A stretch of 64,000 nucleotides of DNA from Artemisia argyi (Eukaryota; Streptophyta; Magnoliopsida; Asterales; Asteraceae), in assembly GCA_030686995.1 (NCBI GenBank), contig CM060694.1, positions 96,816,336 through 96,880,335 of the forward strand, read 5' to 3'. The notes beneath the pieces were generated by a model that did not search any database, was not told the origin of the DNA, and worked only from the letters and a program-made list of their open reading frames with translations. The translations under genes and the position numbers were made by a program. The stretch's first letter is position 1. Every line of letters starts with the position of its first letter. Below are positions 11,569 through 23,219 of the stretch, one piece after another.

Positions 11569-11840
11569 CACGTGTATTTGATTTATCCACCCTTTTGTCA
11601 ACTCATGACGCCATCATTAACACCTTGTGACGCCGTCAATGGCAATTTCCAGCATGCTTTTGAGACTTTGTCGTTTTATTCACTTTCGCTCAAAAAACAT
11701 CCAAAATGCTTCCTTTTGTAAAATTCCTCTCAAAAGTAACTAAAATGACAAAAGGAACGATTTAGGGCAATATTTAATCCAATAATCTCGACTTTGGCCA
11801 TAAATGACCCCCCAAAAGTGGTACACTTTTCGCTTCATCA
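11569..11840 (-). repeat. AthA 5' LTR, outer U3 end
   Basis: Continuation of the AthA LTR after the AthB insertion. It contains further TGACGNCGTCA-like motifs near 11605-11640 and ends at 11840 with 'cgcttcatca' (element strand TGATGAAGCG). The junction gives AthA a clean 5' boundary in TekF integrase sequence. Confidence 0.85.
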
Positions 11841-12608
11841 GCTTGCGTGGTTGATTTTGGAGGAAGTTAGGATACTCACCTACCCTTGGGGGAGTTTTCC
11901 TCCAACAACTACCATACCAACATCAAATGTGTGCCCTTTAAAGCTTTATATGGGCGTAAGTGTCGTTCACCACTATATTGGTTGGAAGGACGAGACAAGC
12001 AGCTGACAAGTCTCGACATCATACGAGAAACAACTGACAAGATCAAAGCTGTCAAAGAGATGTTGAAGACTACCAAGAGTCGCCAGAAAATTTATGTTGA
12101 GAACCGAAGGAACCCTTGGAATTTCAAGTCGGGGATAAAGTACTACTAAAGGTGTCGCCATAGAAGGGCATGATCCCCTTTGAAAGTGTGGGAAGTTGAG
12201 CCCAAGATATGTTGGACCTTTAAAGATTATAGAAAAGGATTGGTCCAGTAGCTTATCGGCTTGAACTAACATATGAGCTTAGTGTCATCCATGACATATT
12301 TCACGTTTCTAACCTAAAGAAGTGCTTAGCTGACGAATGCTTGTTGTCCTATTTGAGGAGGTACATATTAATGACAAAATTTAGTTCGGTGAGGAACTAT
12401 TGGAAATCATGGACCGCGAAGTCAAACAATTGAAGTAGATTTGAATTCCCATCATTAAGGTTAGATGGAATTCACGACGAAGCCCTAAATTCACGTGAGA
12501 GCATAAGGATCAATTTAAGCACAAATACCCGCACCAATTCGCAAGTGCTTCATTTCATGAAAGAACAAGCTGAAATTCGGGATGAAATTCTTTTTAATGG
12601 TGGAATAA
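11841..12608 (+). pseudogene. TekF: decayed Tekay/Del-like integrase C-terminal region
   Basis: This is an older + strand gypsy element into which AthA inserted. Broken frames still read K-A-L-Y-G-x-K-C-R-S-P, S-R-Q-K-I-Y-V-E-N-R-R, P-V-A-Y-R-L-E-L, H-D-I-F-H-V-S-N-L-K-K-C and I-M-D-R-E-V-K, the standard end of the Tekay/Del integrase. Frame changes and stops are frequent (for example after 12149). A stretch 'ggtggaataa' just before 12609 may be the polypurine tract. The same integrase end is found, better preserved, in TekE at 56510-57004. Confidence 0.75.
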
Positions 12609-12769
12609 TGTGACAACCGTCGAGCTCATGTTAGCGACTGATAGTGGCTTGTGACATTTAACAAATTCTATGTTTATTGAGTTAGTCTTGTGCTTCTAGA
12701 GTCATTATTGTGTTATATGTTTACTTTCCTTAGGAACCCTTGCTTTACTAATATCGGCCTACAATTTTA
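12609..12769 (+). repeat. Start of probable TekF 3' LTR
   Basis: TGTGACAACC at 12609 follows directly on the integrase end and purine-rich tract, as a 3' LTR should. Only 161 bp are seen before the Tourist-like MITE. The LTR probably resumes at 21361. No second LTR is available to confirm the edge. Confidence 0.4.
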
Positions 12770-13046
12770 GGGTGCGTTTGGTATGTAAGTGGGTTTGGAA
12801 TAGAATTTGGATTCAATTTGGTATGAAAGAAAAGGAGGAGAGAGAAGTTCTATAATTATTTAAAATGTATATTTAAATTACACTTTAAAATTGAATTAAA
12901 ATATTTGTTTAAACTAAACAAGAAAGAGAAAAAAGATGTACAAGACAAATAATACAAAATATGTAGCCACAATAAGTGAAAAAAAGCATGATGTGACACA
13001 AGTACATGAATCTTGCTCAAAACTGACCATCTCACCCATGAATGAG
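12770..13046. mobile_element. Tourist-like MITE, left part
   Basis: Begins GGGTGCGTTTGGTATG and continues 'gtgggtttggaa'. The right end (21357, reverse complement GGGTGTGTTTGTTATATG, then GGGTTTGGAAC) matches as a terminal inverted repeat. TTA duplications flank both outer ends (12767-12769 and 21358-21360), typical of PIF/Harbinger-derived Tourist MITEs. AthC splits it at 13046; the joined MITE would be about 380 bp. It has no coding capacity. Confidence 0.75.
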
Positions 13047-14478
13047 TGATACGTGGGAATCGCACCAGGCTTTACCTCTCGAGGGATCTCAAGAAGCTTA
13101 CAACCCCCACCAGGCAGTGTACCTGATCGTTGTAGTATTGTATAGTGACAAGTACTAGGGGATTGGTCGTTCAACTCAGGAATAGTGTCGCTAGGATTAG
13201 AAAGCCTAAAGACTAGGTCTAGGGGTGAGGGATGATTCTTTTTGTATTTTTATATTTTTATGAAAGCAATTAAAATCTCGAGTTTTAGAAGAGTGGGCGG
13301 AATTAATTGCTAGTCAACTAACCCAATTAACTAAGATGCAATCAAAATAAAATAACAAAAATGAAAATAAAGCTAATTACTAATGTGGTGTAAACAATAA
13401 TAGGGAGAGTTGTGTTTACTTAGGTTTCATTACTCCCTAGATATCTTTTACAGGTTGATAACTTGTTACAATTGCATAGATGACGGGTCGTATTCCTTAA
13501 CACTAGTCGTAGGGCCGTGTACAATATTTCCTAACTCTATAGGATCCTACTTCACTCCTATGTCGAGCTGTTAGAAGCTCCTAACATGGGATCATTATAA
13601 TTCTCCTACGCATTAAATACAACCAAAAATCATAGTACACCTCTGATCATGTTTCTTAAGACGTCCAAGCATGTTACCAATGGAAGTCTGCCAGTTTTCT
13701 TAAGCCTAAAATCGAATACAATCATCCGTAACAACTATAAACAAACAATCAACCCATAATTAACATCTAGATTTCACTACATCTAAGTAAACACCAAAGA
13801 GATCTAGCCAAGCATGTTAAATTGGAGACAAGTGTAAGATATATTCAAACAACACATAGACATATTGAATGAAGTGAAAGAGTACTTATCTTAATTGAAC
13901 ATGAAAGGTTTCAAAGGGTAAAAACCCTTGGAAAAGCTGTGATATTCGGACTAGGGTTTCTCTCCAAAGTTACACACTAATAAATGAAAATTACAAAACT
14001 ATATATAGATTTTACAGGGTGACGGCGTCAAGAAGAAAATTCTGACGCCATCAACTCGCCGCCCATAATGAAATCGGATTACCCTAGATCCACTTTTGAC
14101 GCCGTCATGTGCAATTCTACCCTCTGGGCCGTCACTAACATTTGGACCATGACGGCCTATGGTGGCGCCGTCATCTCCATAGTACAAAACTCTTCTGGAT
14201 CGTCACGGACTTTATCCACTTCCACCTCTTGTATTGCTCTTGACGCCATCACTTGGAAATTCTTGACGCCGTCAGGTACTGTTCCCAGCAAGGAAAATTA
14301 AGACTTTGCCATTTTCTTCACTTTTATTCCAAAACCGTCCAAAATGCTTCCTTTTCCAGAATTCACTCCAAAAGTACCTAAAATGACAAACAGAACGATT
14401 TACGGCAATATTTGAACAAATAAATTCAAATCCGGGCTTAAATGACCCTCTAAAAATGATTCATTTTTCGCCTCATCA
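13047..14478 (-). repeat. AthC 3' LTR
   Basis: 1432 bp, from TGATACGTGG at 13047 to the reverse complement of TGATGAGGCG at 14478. TATA-like CTATATATAG at 13999-14008, with TGACGSCGTCA-type motifs between about 14020 and 14275 on the upstream (right) side. It differs from the 5' LTR at scattered bases, so the insertion is older than AthD. Confidence 0.9.
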
Positions 14479-16951
14479 AATACCCTTACACTTGAGATTT
14501 GCTTGTCCTCAAGCAAATGCGCTTTTATTCTAATCAAAATACAAGTTTGGGGTCATTTAACACTAATATAAAAGTAATTACAACAAATAATCGTTCCACT
14601 AAAGACCAAAGACAAGCACGGAGGTCATACACTAGCACCTCACAAATAGTGTTTAGATACACACATCTCTCGGGTGTAATAAAGTATATATTACAATATG
14701 GAAATGGAAAACATCTCTCACTACCTGTCATAACAAAATAGATTACCATAGGCTTGGGAAAGGATCAAACCTCCACCGCATGGCGTAAGCACCTAGGATA
14801 AACTATCAAAGAGGTCTTTCAAAGGGTTATAACGTTAGGTGTAGGGATATGGAATACACGGTTTTGTTGGATAAAGGCAATCTTTACTAGTGGCGAGTTA
14901 ATCATCTTGGTTAATTACATGTACAATATGGCGTTGCTAAGCCAAGACTCGACTCGACTTAAGCTAATAAATCAAAAATAACAAAAACATAAAATAAACA
15001 TAGAATGAAACGGGATGGTAGTGCGTATGTTTTTCTCTCTTTCTTTTTCTATTTTTTTTTTATTTTTTTTAATTTTATTTATTATTATTTTATTTTTTTG
15101 CATACACTCTTACCCTACCATCCAAAATAATACATCATAGGGAATGTACATTCCCCTTACACTTGAATCTTTACATACTTTACAATAAACTAATCTAATG
15201 ACTCGAATCAAGATAATCAAAACACTTGGAATACTTTTAAGATTAACGCACAAATGGGGGTAGTAATATGATGTTCTTCCCCATTACTCCATAACACAAG
15301 TACTTTACCCATGAGTCCCAATTGTCCCAAAACAATATGTACAAGGATATGACTTGACTTAGCAACCATGTAATCAATTAGGTAATTAACTAAGGGTTTA
15401 AACAAATAACAATAATGCACTAAAGATGAGTGCATACACGGAAGGCTAAGGCGATTTGGGTGTACATTTAATTGGGTTGTAACAAATTCTTCCTTTAAGT
15501 AAGATGCTTAAAGTTAGAAACGAAAAGATAGGCTCGTAGGGGTGTACTAGGGGTTTCGTGTACTAAAAATGAGTACAATGCTAAGGTGTGTGAAAAATTA
15601 GTTGACTTTACTAGCCAAGTAATATGACTTAAATGGTCAAGTAATTATGATACGGGTTTAACACAAGGGGATCTTAATGCCTCTTATCATGTAGTAAATC
15701 CTACTACACGAATGTTGTCTCACTAGCGGTCTCGGGATGCATCACTAACGCAAGTTCTAGAATCTAAATGCTACCGGTACACTCATAAGCACTAATAGTA
15801 AATGCTTTTCCTATCAAATCTAAAGGCGAACCTCACATATTTGGGTGGAAAATTTTTCTGAATAGTACGGTTTTGTGCTAGTCATACAACTCCTATCCAT
15901 GAGACGCTTGCTAAGGCTAAAGTTTCACTCCTAAAAGTTGTAAAAAATTTTAAATTTGGCGCTAAAATTACACTAACAAGTGTTTCTCTTAGTTTTATTG
16001 CACACCTACCATCAAACAAACAAACTCAAGTGCAAGTGTATCCTATAAGGTATCATCATATACCCTCCCCTTACACTTAGGCTGAACATTGTCCCCAATG
16101 TTCAATTAAAGAATGTAAAAGTGAAATAGGTAAAATAATGAAATCAAATACTCCCCTGATTCATTCGATGTGGATAGTGTGTCAACAAGGTTAGATATTC
16201 CTCCAAGAAAATGAACATTCAAAGCTTCCCTTCCAGAAAAATAAATCATCTTCTTGTCATATATAACCTGTTAAACCTGAGAAAACAAACAAGGCAACCT
16301 CGCATAAAATCGGCGACAATCTATATATACTAACAAATCCTAGAAAACAAATTAAGATATAATGCTTGTGGAATGAATGCTTGCAGATTTCCTGGAGTTA
16401 TAAAACTAAAGAATTAACAAAAACTTTAAGACTCCGTTAGAAAAAAAAAACTAGCAAAATTTCCAGAATTTTACACATGACGCTGTCAGGAATTAATTCC
16501 TAACGCCGTTAGAAGTGACCTGCAGAAATCTTTATGTTAAGTTTCCGAAAAATTTCTGGAAAAACTTATGTCCTATTTCCTGGAAAATCCTGCAAAACAT
16601 CATTATGACTCGATACAAGCATTTGACTCTAACAAATACTAATACGTATGTCCATTTAATATTGTGGAGAATCATGATCAATTTCGTTCTTAAAAACATA
16701 TTTGGGGTTTCCCCTTACACTTATCTTTTTGCGAAATACCTTTCTATGAAGTTAAGACGAAGTTAAACGACAAAATAAAGCATTTTCACAATTTAGTTTT
16801 GAAATATGATCTACCAACAATAAAAATAAAGCATGCATACGGAAACAAATAACAATCAAACAAATAAAAATCACACAAAACATGGGTTGCCTCCCAAGAA
16901 GCGCTTTTCTTTATTTACGAGTCTTGTAGCTAGACTCAAGGTCATGGGCTA
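14479..16951 (-). other. AthC 3' noncoding region
   Basis: No coding trace. It is collinear with AthD 48174-50769 in reverse. Hairpins lie at 14498-14517 (TTTGCTTG arms, next to the LTR) and 16084-16103 (GAACATTG arms). Both are followed on the element strand by a near-copy of AAGTGTAAGGG, the likely polypurine tract and an internal copy of it. A T/A-rich run at about 15035-15100 corresponds to an A-rich run in AthD at 50165-50217. A pair of degenerate TGACG motifs lies near 16478-16512. Confidence 0.75.
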
Positions 16952-17272
16952 CTACGTTATATGAGTGAGCTCCTCATTGAGGACATCTTTGGGATCAAAC
17001 TTGGGTTTCAACTTCCTATCGGTTTTCTTAGTATGATATGACCTTTCAAACTCTTCTCCATCCGGATCATATAAGATCATCTTCATATGCCATGATCCGT
17101 CACCTTCCTTAGGTGGCTTATCCCATTTCCATTTGCATTTATCTCCTTCTCTTTTCCACTTGTTCATCTCTATGTTAATAGGCATTACGTATAAGAACTC
17201 AATCATTTTCCTAAATACTAGGGGATCCTCAAAAGGGTCTAGTTCCTCATCTCTAGCTATGAGTTGTTCCAC
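16952..17272 (-). pseudogene. AthC C-terminal extension of Gag-Pro
   Basis: 106 open codons, Trp/Lys-rich in the middle (K-W-K-W-D-K-P-P), ending at a stop at 16952 just before the conserved 3' block. It continues the protease frame after a stop near 17345. In an autonomous element RT would begin here; instead the reading frame ends with an unrecognised acidic/basic domain. I do not know a function for it. Confidence 0.5.
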
Positions 17273-17344
17273 TGAATGTGTCTTATCAATGTAATCTTTT
17301 TCTAGATAGAATGGGCGTTGAGGTCCTATAAAGTTTCTTTCTAT

Positions 17345-17857
17345 TCAAGGCCCATATCTAGATTGTCTCCCATTCATCTCTACCCAATGTGGTGTCGGTT
17401 CGTCCACACAATAGTAGCTATGCTTCCTAACATCATAAAATGACCAAGTATCACCCTCTCCTACTGCTATCTTAGACTCCTTACAATCTATCATGGCGCT
17501 AGTGGTTGCTAAAAATTCTCTTCCTACTAACAATAGGCATGTAGTATCACTAACCATATCTAGGACGTGAAAATCCTCTAAAATAGTTAACTTTCCTACG
17601 TGAACCACTACATACTTGATCATTTCAACCGGATGGGCAATACTCCCATCCGCTAGACCAATGAGTACTTCCGTCTCCTCTAACTTTCCTAGCTTAAGAG
17701 TGGTGAAAAGGGATAAGGGAATCAAGTTGAGTCTTAACCCTAAATCGGCTAGTGTGTCTAAAGCTTTTCCTATCTTACAAGGCAAAACAAATATACCCGG
17801 ATCATCAATCTTCTTAGGCAACTTGTTTTGAACGAAGGCGGTCCCATTTTTACCCAA
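17345..17857 (-). pseudogene. AthC aspartic protease
   Basis: 170 open codons. The active-site region reads L-A-D-L-G-L-R-L-N-L-I-P-L-S, an Athila-style D-L-G motif. V-H-V-G-K-L and L-L-V-G-R-E-F-L-A-T follow, matching the flap and the end of the protease fold seen in AthA. The N-terminal P-K-K-I-D-D-P-G-x-F also matches AthA. Frames before and after are broken by stops, so it is probably inactive. Confidence 0.75.
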
Positions 17858-18421
17858 TTTAAATTTCTCATATTTTTCTAGTAGGGCACTATAGTAGGGA
17901 GCACGGGCTAAGACATCAATGACGGGGCGTTAAAGGTGGAGCTCCTTGAATTCATCGTCAAGGTCTTATGTAGGAGGTGTATCAACTTTATTATTGACCG
18001 GTTTGATATTGAGTGTTTCATTTGATTGGTCCTTTTGAAGAATTTAGGTTTGCTTGAAACACGTGCTCATCGATTTAACCGAGTATTATTGCGGACAAGA
18101 AGTAGGTGACGCAACCGATGATATGGAATTAATGTTTAGTTTTGGGTTCTTGACCGTGTCGCTTGCGAGTGCTCCCATTTCTCGGTCATTGAGAACTTTC
18201 AACAATGTGTCTATTTTGGTGGTCATCTCGCTTTGCTTTTATTTGAAATCGGCTTCAAACTTAGATATGCGAGCTTCTTGAGATGCCATAAATCTGGACA
18301 TCAATCCTTCAAGATTTTTGGTACTACCATAGTTGTTGGAAGGATTGTTGTTGAACGTACGGTTAAAGGGTGGACCGTTTGGTTGGTAACGATTAGGTGG
18401 ATTGGAAAAATTGTTTTGGTT
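17858..18421 (-). pseudogene. AthC gag-protease linker
   Basis: Asn/Pro-rich readable stretches (N-P-P-N-R-Y-Q-P-N-G, then N-N-N-P-S-N-N-Y) and a segment with coiled-coil character (A-R-I-S-K-F-E-A-D-F), interrupted by stops near 18050 and 17930. This is the usual variable region between nucleocapsid and protease. No separate gene is seen. Confidence 0.55.
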
Positions 18422-19435
18422 TTATTTCCACCTAAGGCTCGGGTGATTTTTCCAAAAAGGGTTGTAGGAATCACCGTAAGGGTTTGGCTTGGGTTTGAAA
18501 GTGTACCACTTGTCTCTCGCTTCGTCGGTATGCGAGGATGCGTAGTCCGCAAAAGCTTGTCCGGGGAGTTCCACGCAATCATGAGTGTCATGGGGCTCAC
18601 TACATAATTCGCATGAAGAAGTGATTTTGTTCACTTGGCTTGAAGGCTTAGGAGCTTTGTAATATTTCATGAGAAACTTGACTTGGTCCTCAAGTTCCAT
18701 GATCCTACGGTCGGGAGTGCTTGAATTGTTCGAAGGCAAAGATATTGCCTTGACCGTTTTGTTCAAATCACGGGGATCATTCCAACTTTCGTTGTCATAG
18801 AGAGCAAGATCTTCTATGAGTTCCCATGATTCTTCCGCACTAAGATCACGTAGCTTGCCACCGGCCGATTGGTCAATGGTTTGCCTTGTAGAGAGATCGA
18901 TATGGTCATAGAAGATTTGGACTTGGAGCCAAAGATCTATGCCATGATGAGGGACTTTTTGGAGTAAGTCCTTGAAACGAGTCCATGCTTCATATAGAGT
19001 TTCACCTTGACGTTGTTGGAACATCAAGATATCATTTCTAAGCTTAGTAGTTCTCCCCGGTTGGAAAAATTGAGCAAGGAAACGAGTGGTGAGATCATCC
19101 CATGAGGTGATTGATCCTGCGGGTAAACGTTCAAGCCATTGACTAGCTTGATCATGTAGAGAGAATTGGAATAGGCGTAATCGGGTCGACTCTCTAGTTG
19201 TAACATCAAGGTCTATAGAATCTACGATTTTAAGGAAGTCCTTGAGATGTTGATTAGGATCTTCGGAACGAAGTCCATTGAATGCACATCTGCTTTGCAC
19301 CAACCGGATGGTGTCGGATCGCAAGGGGGACACATTGGCTCCTTGAGTGAGCTCAATAGTGTTTCGATAGCCTTGGTGGCTAGGACGGGAATACCTTCCA
19401 TGATGTCGGATGGTAAAGGTTACGAACAAAGACAC
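18422..19435 (-). pseudogene. AthC gag
   Basis: 337 open codons. The N-terminal part has S-R-P-S-H-Q-G-Y-R-N-T and L-R-S-D-T-I-R-L-V-Q. The capsid core has D-P-N-Q-H-L-K-D-F-L, W-L-E-R-L-P-A-G-S-I-T, T-R-F-L-A-Q-F-F and V-P-H-H-G-I-D-L. The zinc knuckle C-E-L-C-S-E-P-H-x4-C has C-x2-C-x3-H-x4-C spacing. No in-frame ATG is obvious at the leader boundary; the frame is simply open to about 19435, so the true start may be lost. It is the same Gag type as AthB and clearly different from AthA. Confidence 0.75.
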
Positions 19436-19571
19436 GAATAAATAAGATAGACTAAAGAAAACCTAGAAATAAAAATAAAATCTTACTAGAAAGGAATCTA
19501 GCAAGTAGACCTAATAAAAAGAAATCCTAACCTAGACAATAACTATTCCCCGGGCTGCAGCGCCAAAAACT
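19436..19571 (-). other. AthC leader and primer-binding site
   Basis: The PBS lies at about 19550-19567, reading TTGGCGCTGCAGCCCGGGG on the element strand directly after the LTR and a short AGTTT spacer. The leader is nearly identical to that of AthD (46868-47020), which suggests the same packaging and priming signals are used. Confidence 0.75.
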
Positions 19572-21247
19572 TGATACGTGGGAATCGCACCAAGCTTTAC
19601 CTCTCGAGGGATCTCAAGAGGCTTACTACCCCCACCAGGCAGTGTACCTGATCGTTGTAGTATCGTATAGTGACAAGTACCGGGGGATTGATCGTTCAAC
19701 TCAGGAATAGTGTCGCTAGGATTAGAAAGCCTAAAGACTAGGTCTAGAGGTGAGGGATGATTCTTTTTGTATTTTTATATTTTTATGAAAGCAATTAAAA
19801 TCTCAGGTTTTGGAAGAGTGGGCGGAATTAGTTGCTAGTCAACTAACCCAATTAACTATGATGCAATCAAAATAAAATAACAAAAATGAAAATAAAGCTA
19901 ATTACTTATGTGGTGTGAACAATAATAGGGAGAGTTGTGTTTACTTAGGTTTCATTACTCCCTAGATTAGAAAGCCTAAAGACTAGGTCTAGAGGTGAGG
20001 GATGATTCTTTTTGTATTTTTATATTTTTATGAAAGCAATTAAAATCTCAGGTTTTGGAAGAGTGGGCGGAATTAGTTGCTAGTCAACTAACCCAATTAA
20101 CTATGATGCAATCAAAATAAAATAACAAAAATGAAAATAAAGCTAATTACTTATGTGGTGTGAACAATAATAGGGAGAGTTGTGTTTACTTAGGTTTCAT
20201 TACTCCCTAGATTTCTTTTACAGGTCGATAATTTGTTACAATTGCATGGATGACGGGTCGTATTCCTTAATACTAGTCGTAGGGCCGTGTACAATATTCC
20301 CTAACTCTATAGGATCCTACTTCACTCCTATGTCGAGCCGTTAGAAGCTCCTAACATGGGATCATAAGAATTCTCCTACGCATTAAATACAACCAAAAAT
20401 CATAGTACACCTTTGATCATGTTTCTTAAGACGTTCAAGCATGTTACCAATGGAAGTCTGCTAGTTTTCTTAAGCCTAACATCGAATACAATCATCCGTA
20501 ACAACTATAAACAAACAATCAACCCATAATTAACATCTAGGTTTCACTACATCTAAGCAAACACAAAAGAGATCTAGCCAAGCATGTTAAATTAAAGACA
20601 AGTGTAAGATATATTCAAACAACACATAGACATATTGAATGAATTGAAAGAGTACTTATCTTAATTGAACACGAAAGGTTTCAAAGGGTAAAAACCCTTG
20701 GAAAAGCTGTGATATTCGGACTAGGGTTTCTCTCCAAAGTTACACACTAATGAATGAAAATTGCAAAACTATATATAGATTTTACAGGGTGACGGCGTCA
20801 AGAATAAAATTCTGACGCCGTCAACTCGCCGCCCATAATGAAATCGGATTGCCTAGATCCACTTTTGACGTCGTCATGTGAAATTCTACTCTGGGCCGTC
20901 ACTAACATTTGGACCATGACGGCCTATGGTGACGCCGTCATTTCCATAGTACAAAAATCTTCTGGATCGTCACGGACTTTATCCACTTCCACCTCTTGTA
21001 TTGCTCTTGACGCCGTTACTTGGAAATTCTTGACGCCGTCAGGTACTGTTCCCAGCAAGGAAAATTAAGACTTTGCCATTTTTTTCACTTTTATGCTCCA
21101 AAAACATCCAAAATGCTTCCTTTTTCAGAATTTACTCCAAAAGTACCAAAAATGACAAAAGGAATGATTTAGGGCAATATTTGATCAAATAAATTCAAAT
21201 CCGGGCTTAAATGACCCCCTAAAAACGGTTCATTTTTCGTCTGATCA
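19572..21247 (-). repeat. AthC 5' LTR
   Basis: 1676 bp, from TGATACGTGG at 19572 to 21247. TATA-like CTATATATAG at 20769-20778. TGACGSCGTCA motifs lie between about 20789 and 21045. Apart from the internal 245 bp duplication its length equals the 3' LTR within one base. Confidence 0.9.
19721..20210. repeat. 245 bp tandem duplication within the AthC 5' LTR
   Basis: Two adjacent, apparently identical copies at 19721-19965 and 19966-20210, each starting ATTAGAAAGCCTAAAG and ending ACTCCCTAG. The 3' LTR has one copy. The junction shares a CTAG at both ends, which suggests slippage or microhomology-mediated duplication after insertion. It lies in R/U5, between the TATA box and the LTR end. Confidence 0.9.
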
Positions 21248-21252
21248 ATGAG

Positions 21253-21357
21253 TTTATGAATCCACACCTTCACATCAATTTAAAATAAATGTACCAAACT
21301 ACATTTTTTGTCTTTGAGTCATTCCAACTGTTCCAAACCCATATAACAAACACACCC
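21253..21357. mobile_element. Tourist-like MITE, right part
   Basis: Right terminal inverted repeat of the MITE split by AthC, ending ...AACAAACACACCC at 21357 followed by the TTA duplication at 21358-21360. Confidence 0.7.
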
Positions 21358-21360
21358 TTA

Positions 21361-23168
21361 GTTAAATGTCATACACGATCAATGATATGCTCAAGTCATT
21401 TAAAGTTAGTGCTGTCACCTTTGAAAAATGTTATTTTAACCAACTTTTACATTTCACTTCAAAAGTTATATTTTCTTAAGCTTACATTTTAATTTAGCAC
21501 TTACACATTTTACATTATACATTTAACTAACTAAATAACACATCATACATAAAAACTAAATACTAAGAATTAAAATTATTATCCCAGTTCCCCCCCCCCC
21601 CCCCCCCCCCATTCCCCATAATTTCTCACCATTCACAAGTTAGGGTAAAATCACACTCCTCTTTTGTCTTTCCAATAGGAACTCCTACCCATCTTCACCA
21701 TCTTTATTCACTTACACACACTAAACTTATTTTTCACTCCTCTCTTACCTTTTGAAGTCCGGCCATAGCACACCACCACCATCCATCATCATTTTTGTAA
21801 AGTAAAAACTATTTGCTATAAGGTATGATACCCAATGTTGCACCACAAGCTCTTGTTTTGATATTTTATGAGTCTTATGATCTTATAACTAAAAGAGAAT
21901 TTATACCTACCGAGATTTTGTTAATAAGAACTTAAAAACACTCTAATAAGGTTGTAAAAATGATTTATGGTCTTGGTTTGGTCATTTTTGGTGTTTGTAT
22001 AAAGAAATGTGCATGGAAATGGGTTATAAAATGGGACACCTTGCTGTCATGAAATTATGGCCGACTTTAGGAAGCCAAAACTCACTCGTAACTTTAACTC
22101 ATGACCTGTTCTTTATACCAAGATCTATGTTTTTGAGTTATCTTTCAAATTCAAGTGGTTTGGTGGATAATAAGAATTTTTTGTCTCCCAATGATGGATA
22201 GAAAAAAACTGTAAAACTATCTTTTTAGAGCTGCTTCGATAGGTCAACGTCATAAAGCCATAACTTTGTCATATTTTACTCCTTTTCATAGGTTCCACCT
22301 CTGATAGTTAGATTTATATTTTGTCTTGAAAACCCATGTAGTCACAAAGGGTGAATCAAAGATTTGGGTCCTTAAACAGCCGTTACAAATTCAGGTATAA
22401 AACTGATTTACATGCATAAATTTTTAAGCCCCACTTTACAAGACCACATCTAATTCATTTTATGTTAAAAATAGTTCATTCCAACTCTAAGTCCAAGAGA
22501 TATTGCTTGGTAAAAATAATTTTGAACCCTGATTTGTTGTTTAGTACAGTTTTAAGTTTCAAATATTTCCCTTTAGTTAAAAGAGTCACTTGAGGAAAAA
22601 TGACAATTCGATCTTCTGGAGTCATATTCCTCGGCGAGATTTGAATAGAAAATTACGTTTATGTTTTTTGTTTTATAATGCTTGATTATCAAAGTGTTTT
22701 TTGTTTGGTTTTTAGAGAAAATTTAAAACTATTTTAACTAATTAAAATATGAATTAATTTAAATGGCAAAATACAACTAATGACGATGAAATAAGCTAAG
22801 AATAAGATAATAAAAGATATGCTTGTCAAGAGTGGTGAAAATATCTTTAAGTGTGAATTATTGTTTTAAGCCGTTATAATTAATACCCGTCAAAATAAAT
22901 TATTTTCTCACAACGTTATATAATTTTGAAAACAATTAGTTTTTCTTGGTAAAACTTAATAGACCTAATAATCAATTATTCTAACGACGTTTGCCCGTTA
23001 AAACAACCAACTAAAAATATCAAAAAATAATCCAGAAATTATTAATCATCAAACTTTGAATACCCGCTTAAAAGGAATGGTTTTCTCACAACGTTAGTTT
23101 ATTTTAAAAACAATTCTTTTTATCTTAGTAAAATTTACTAGGTTTAGAAAGTTAGTTACCTTAACGCC
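21361..23168. other. Probable remainder of the TekF LTR and unassigned flank
   Basis: No coding sequence. The start continues the sequence broken at 12769 by the MITE. Phrases near 21720-21800 (C/T-rich leader-like, 'cttttgaagtccggccatag') and 22250-22300 ('ccataactttgtcatattttac') resemble Tekay-type LTRs, including TekE at 54760-54800. Two related blocks near 22885-22960 and 23055-23140 ('ttttctcacaacgtta' in each) form a diverged direct repeat. The LTR end cannot be placed. Confidence 0.35.
21590..21610 (+). repeat. Poly-C run (21 C)
   Basis: Uninterrupted cytosine run. Length in the assembly may be unreliable. Confidence 0.9.
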
Positions 23169-23180
23169 TTTTGCCCATTG

Positions 23181-23219
<39 letters not shown>

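Larger units (their letters stand above)
1..11840 (-). mobile_element. AthA: Athila-like Ty3/gypsy retrotransposon, degenerate, 3' LTR outside window
   Basis: The element reads right to left: 5' LTR (11840-11569, then 7918-6746 after removing AthB), PBS, leader, gag, aspartic protease, reverse transcriptase, RNase H, integrase and a long 3' noncoding region. Order PR-RT-RH-IN is that of Ty3/gypsy. The protease motif A-D-L-G-A-S, the PBS-like TGGYGCCGC run and the conserved block near 805-850 (cat-gggttgcctcccaag on the + strand) fit the Athila group. The outer 5' end is TGATGAAGCG at 11840, followed outward by gcttg, the likely target duplication; its partner lies beyond base 1. Stops and frameshifts in gag, pol and integrase plus two nested insertions make it inactive. 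Confidence 0.85.
13047..21247 (-). mobile_element. AthC: Athila-family element with gag-protease but no pol
   Basis: Complete minus-strand insertion with perfect 5 bp duplication ATGAG at 13042-13046 and 21248-21252, inside the Tourist-like MITE. LTRs are 13047-14478 (3') and 19572-21247 (5'), the latter lengthened by a 245 bp tandem duplication. Internal order from the right: PBS, leader, gag, protease, a C-terminal extension ORF, then a 2.4 kb noncoding 3' region. No RT, RNase H or integrase motif is seen, so transposition would need another element's pol. Confidence 0.9.

Noticed and set aside
21590..21610. G-quadruplex regulatory site
   Set aside because: A single poly-C run with no flanking runs or gene nearby; may also be a length artefact.
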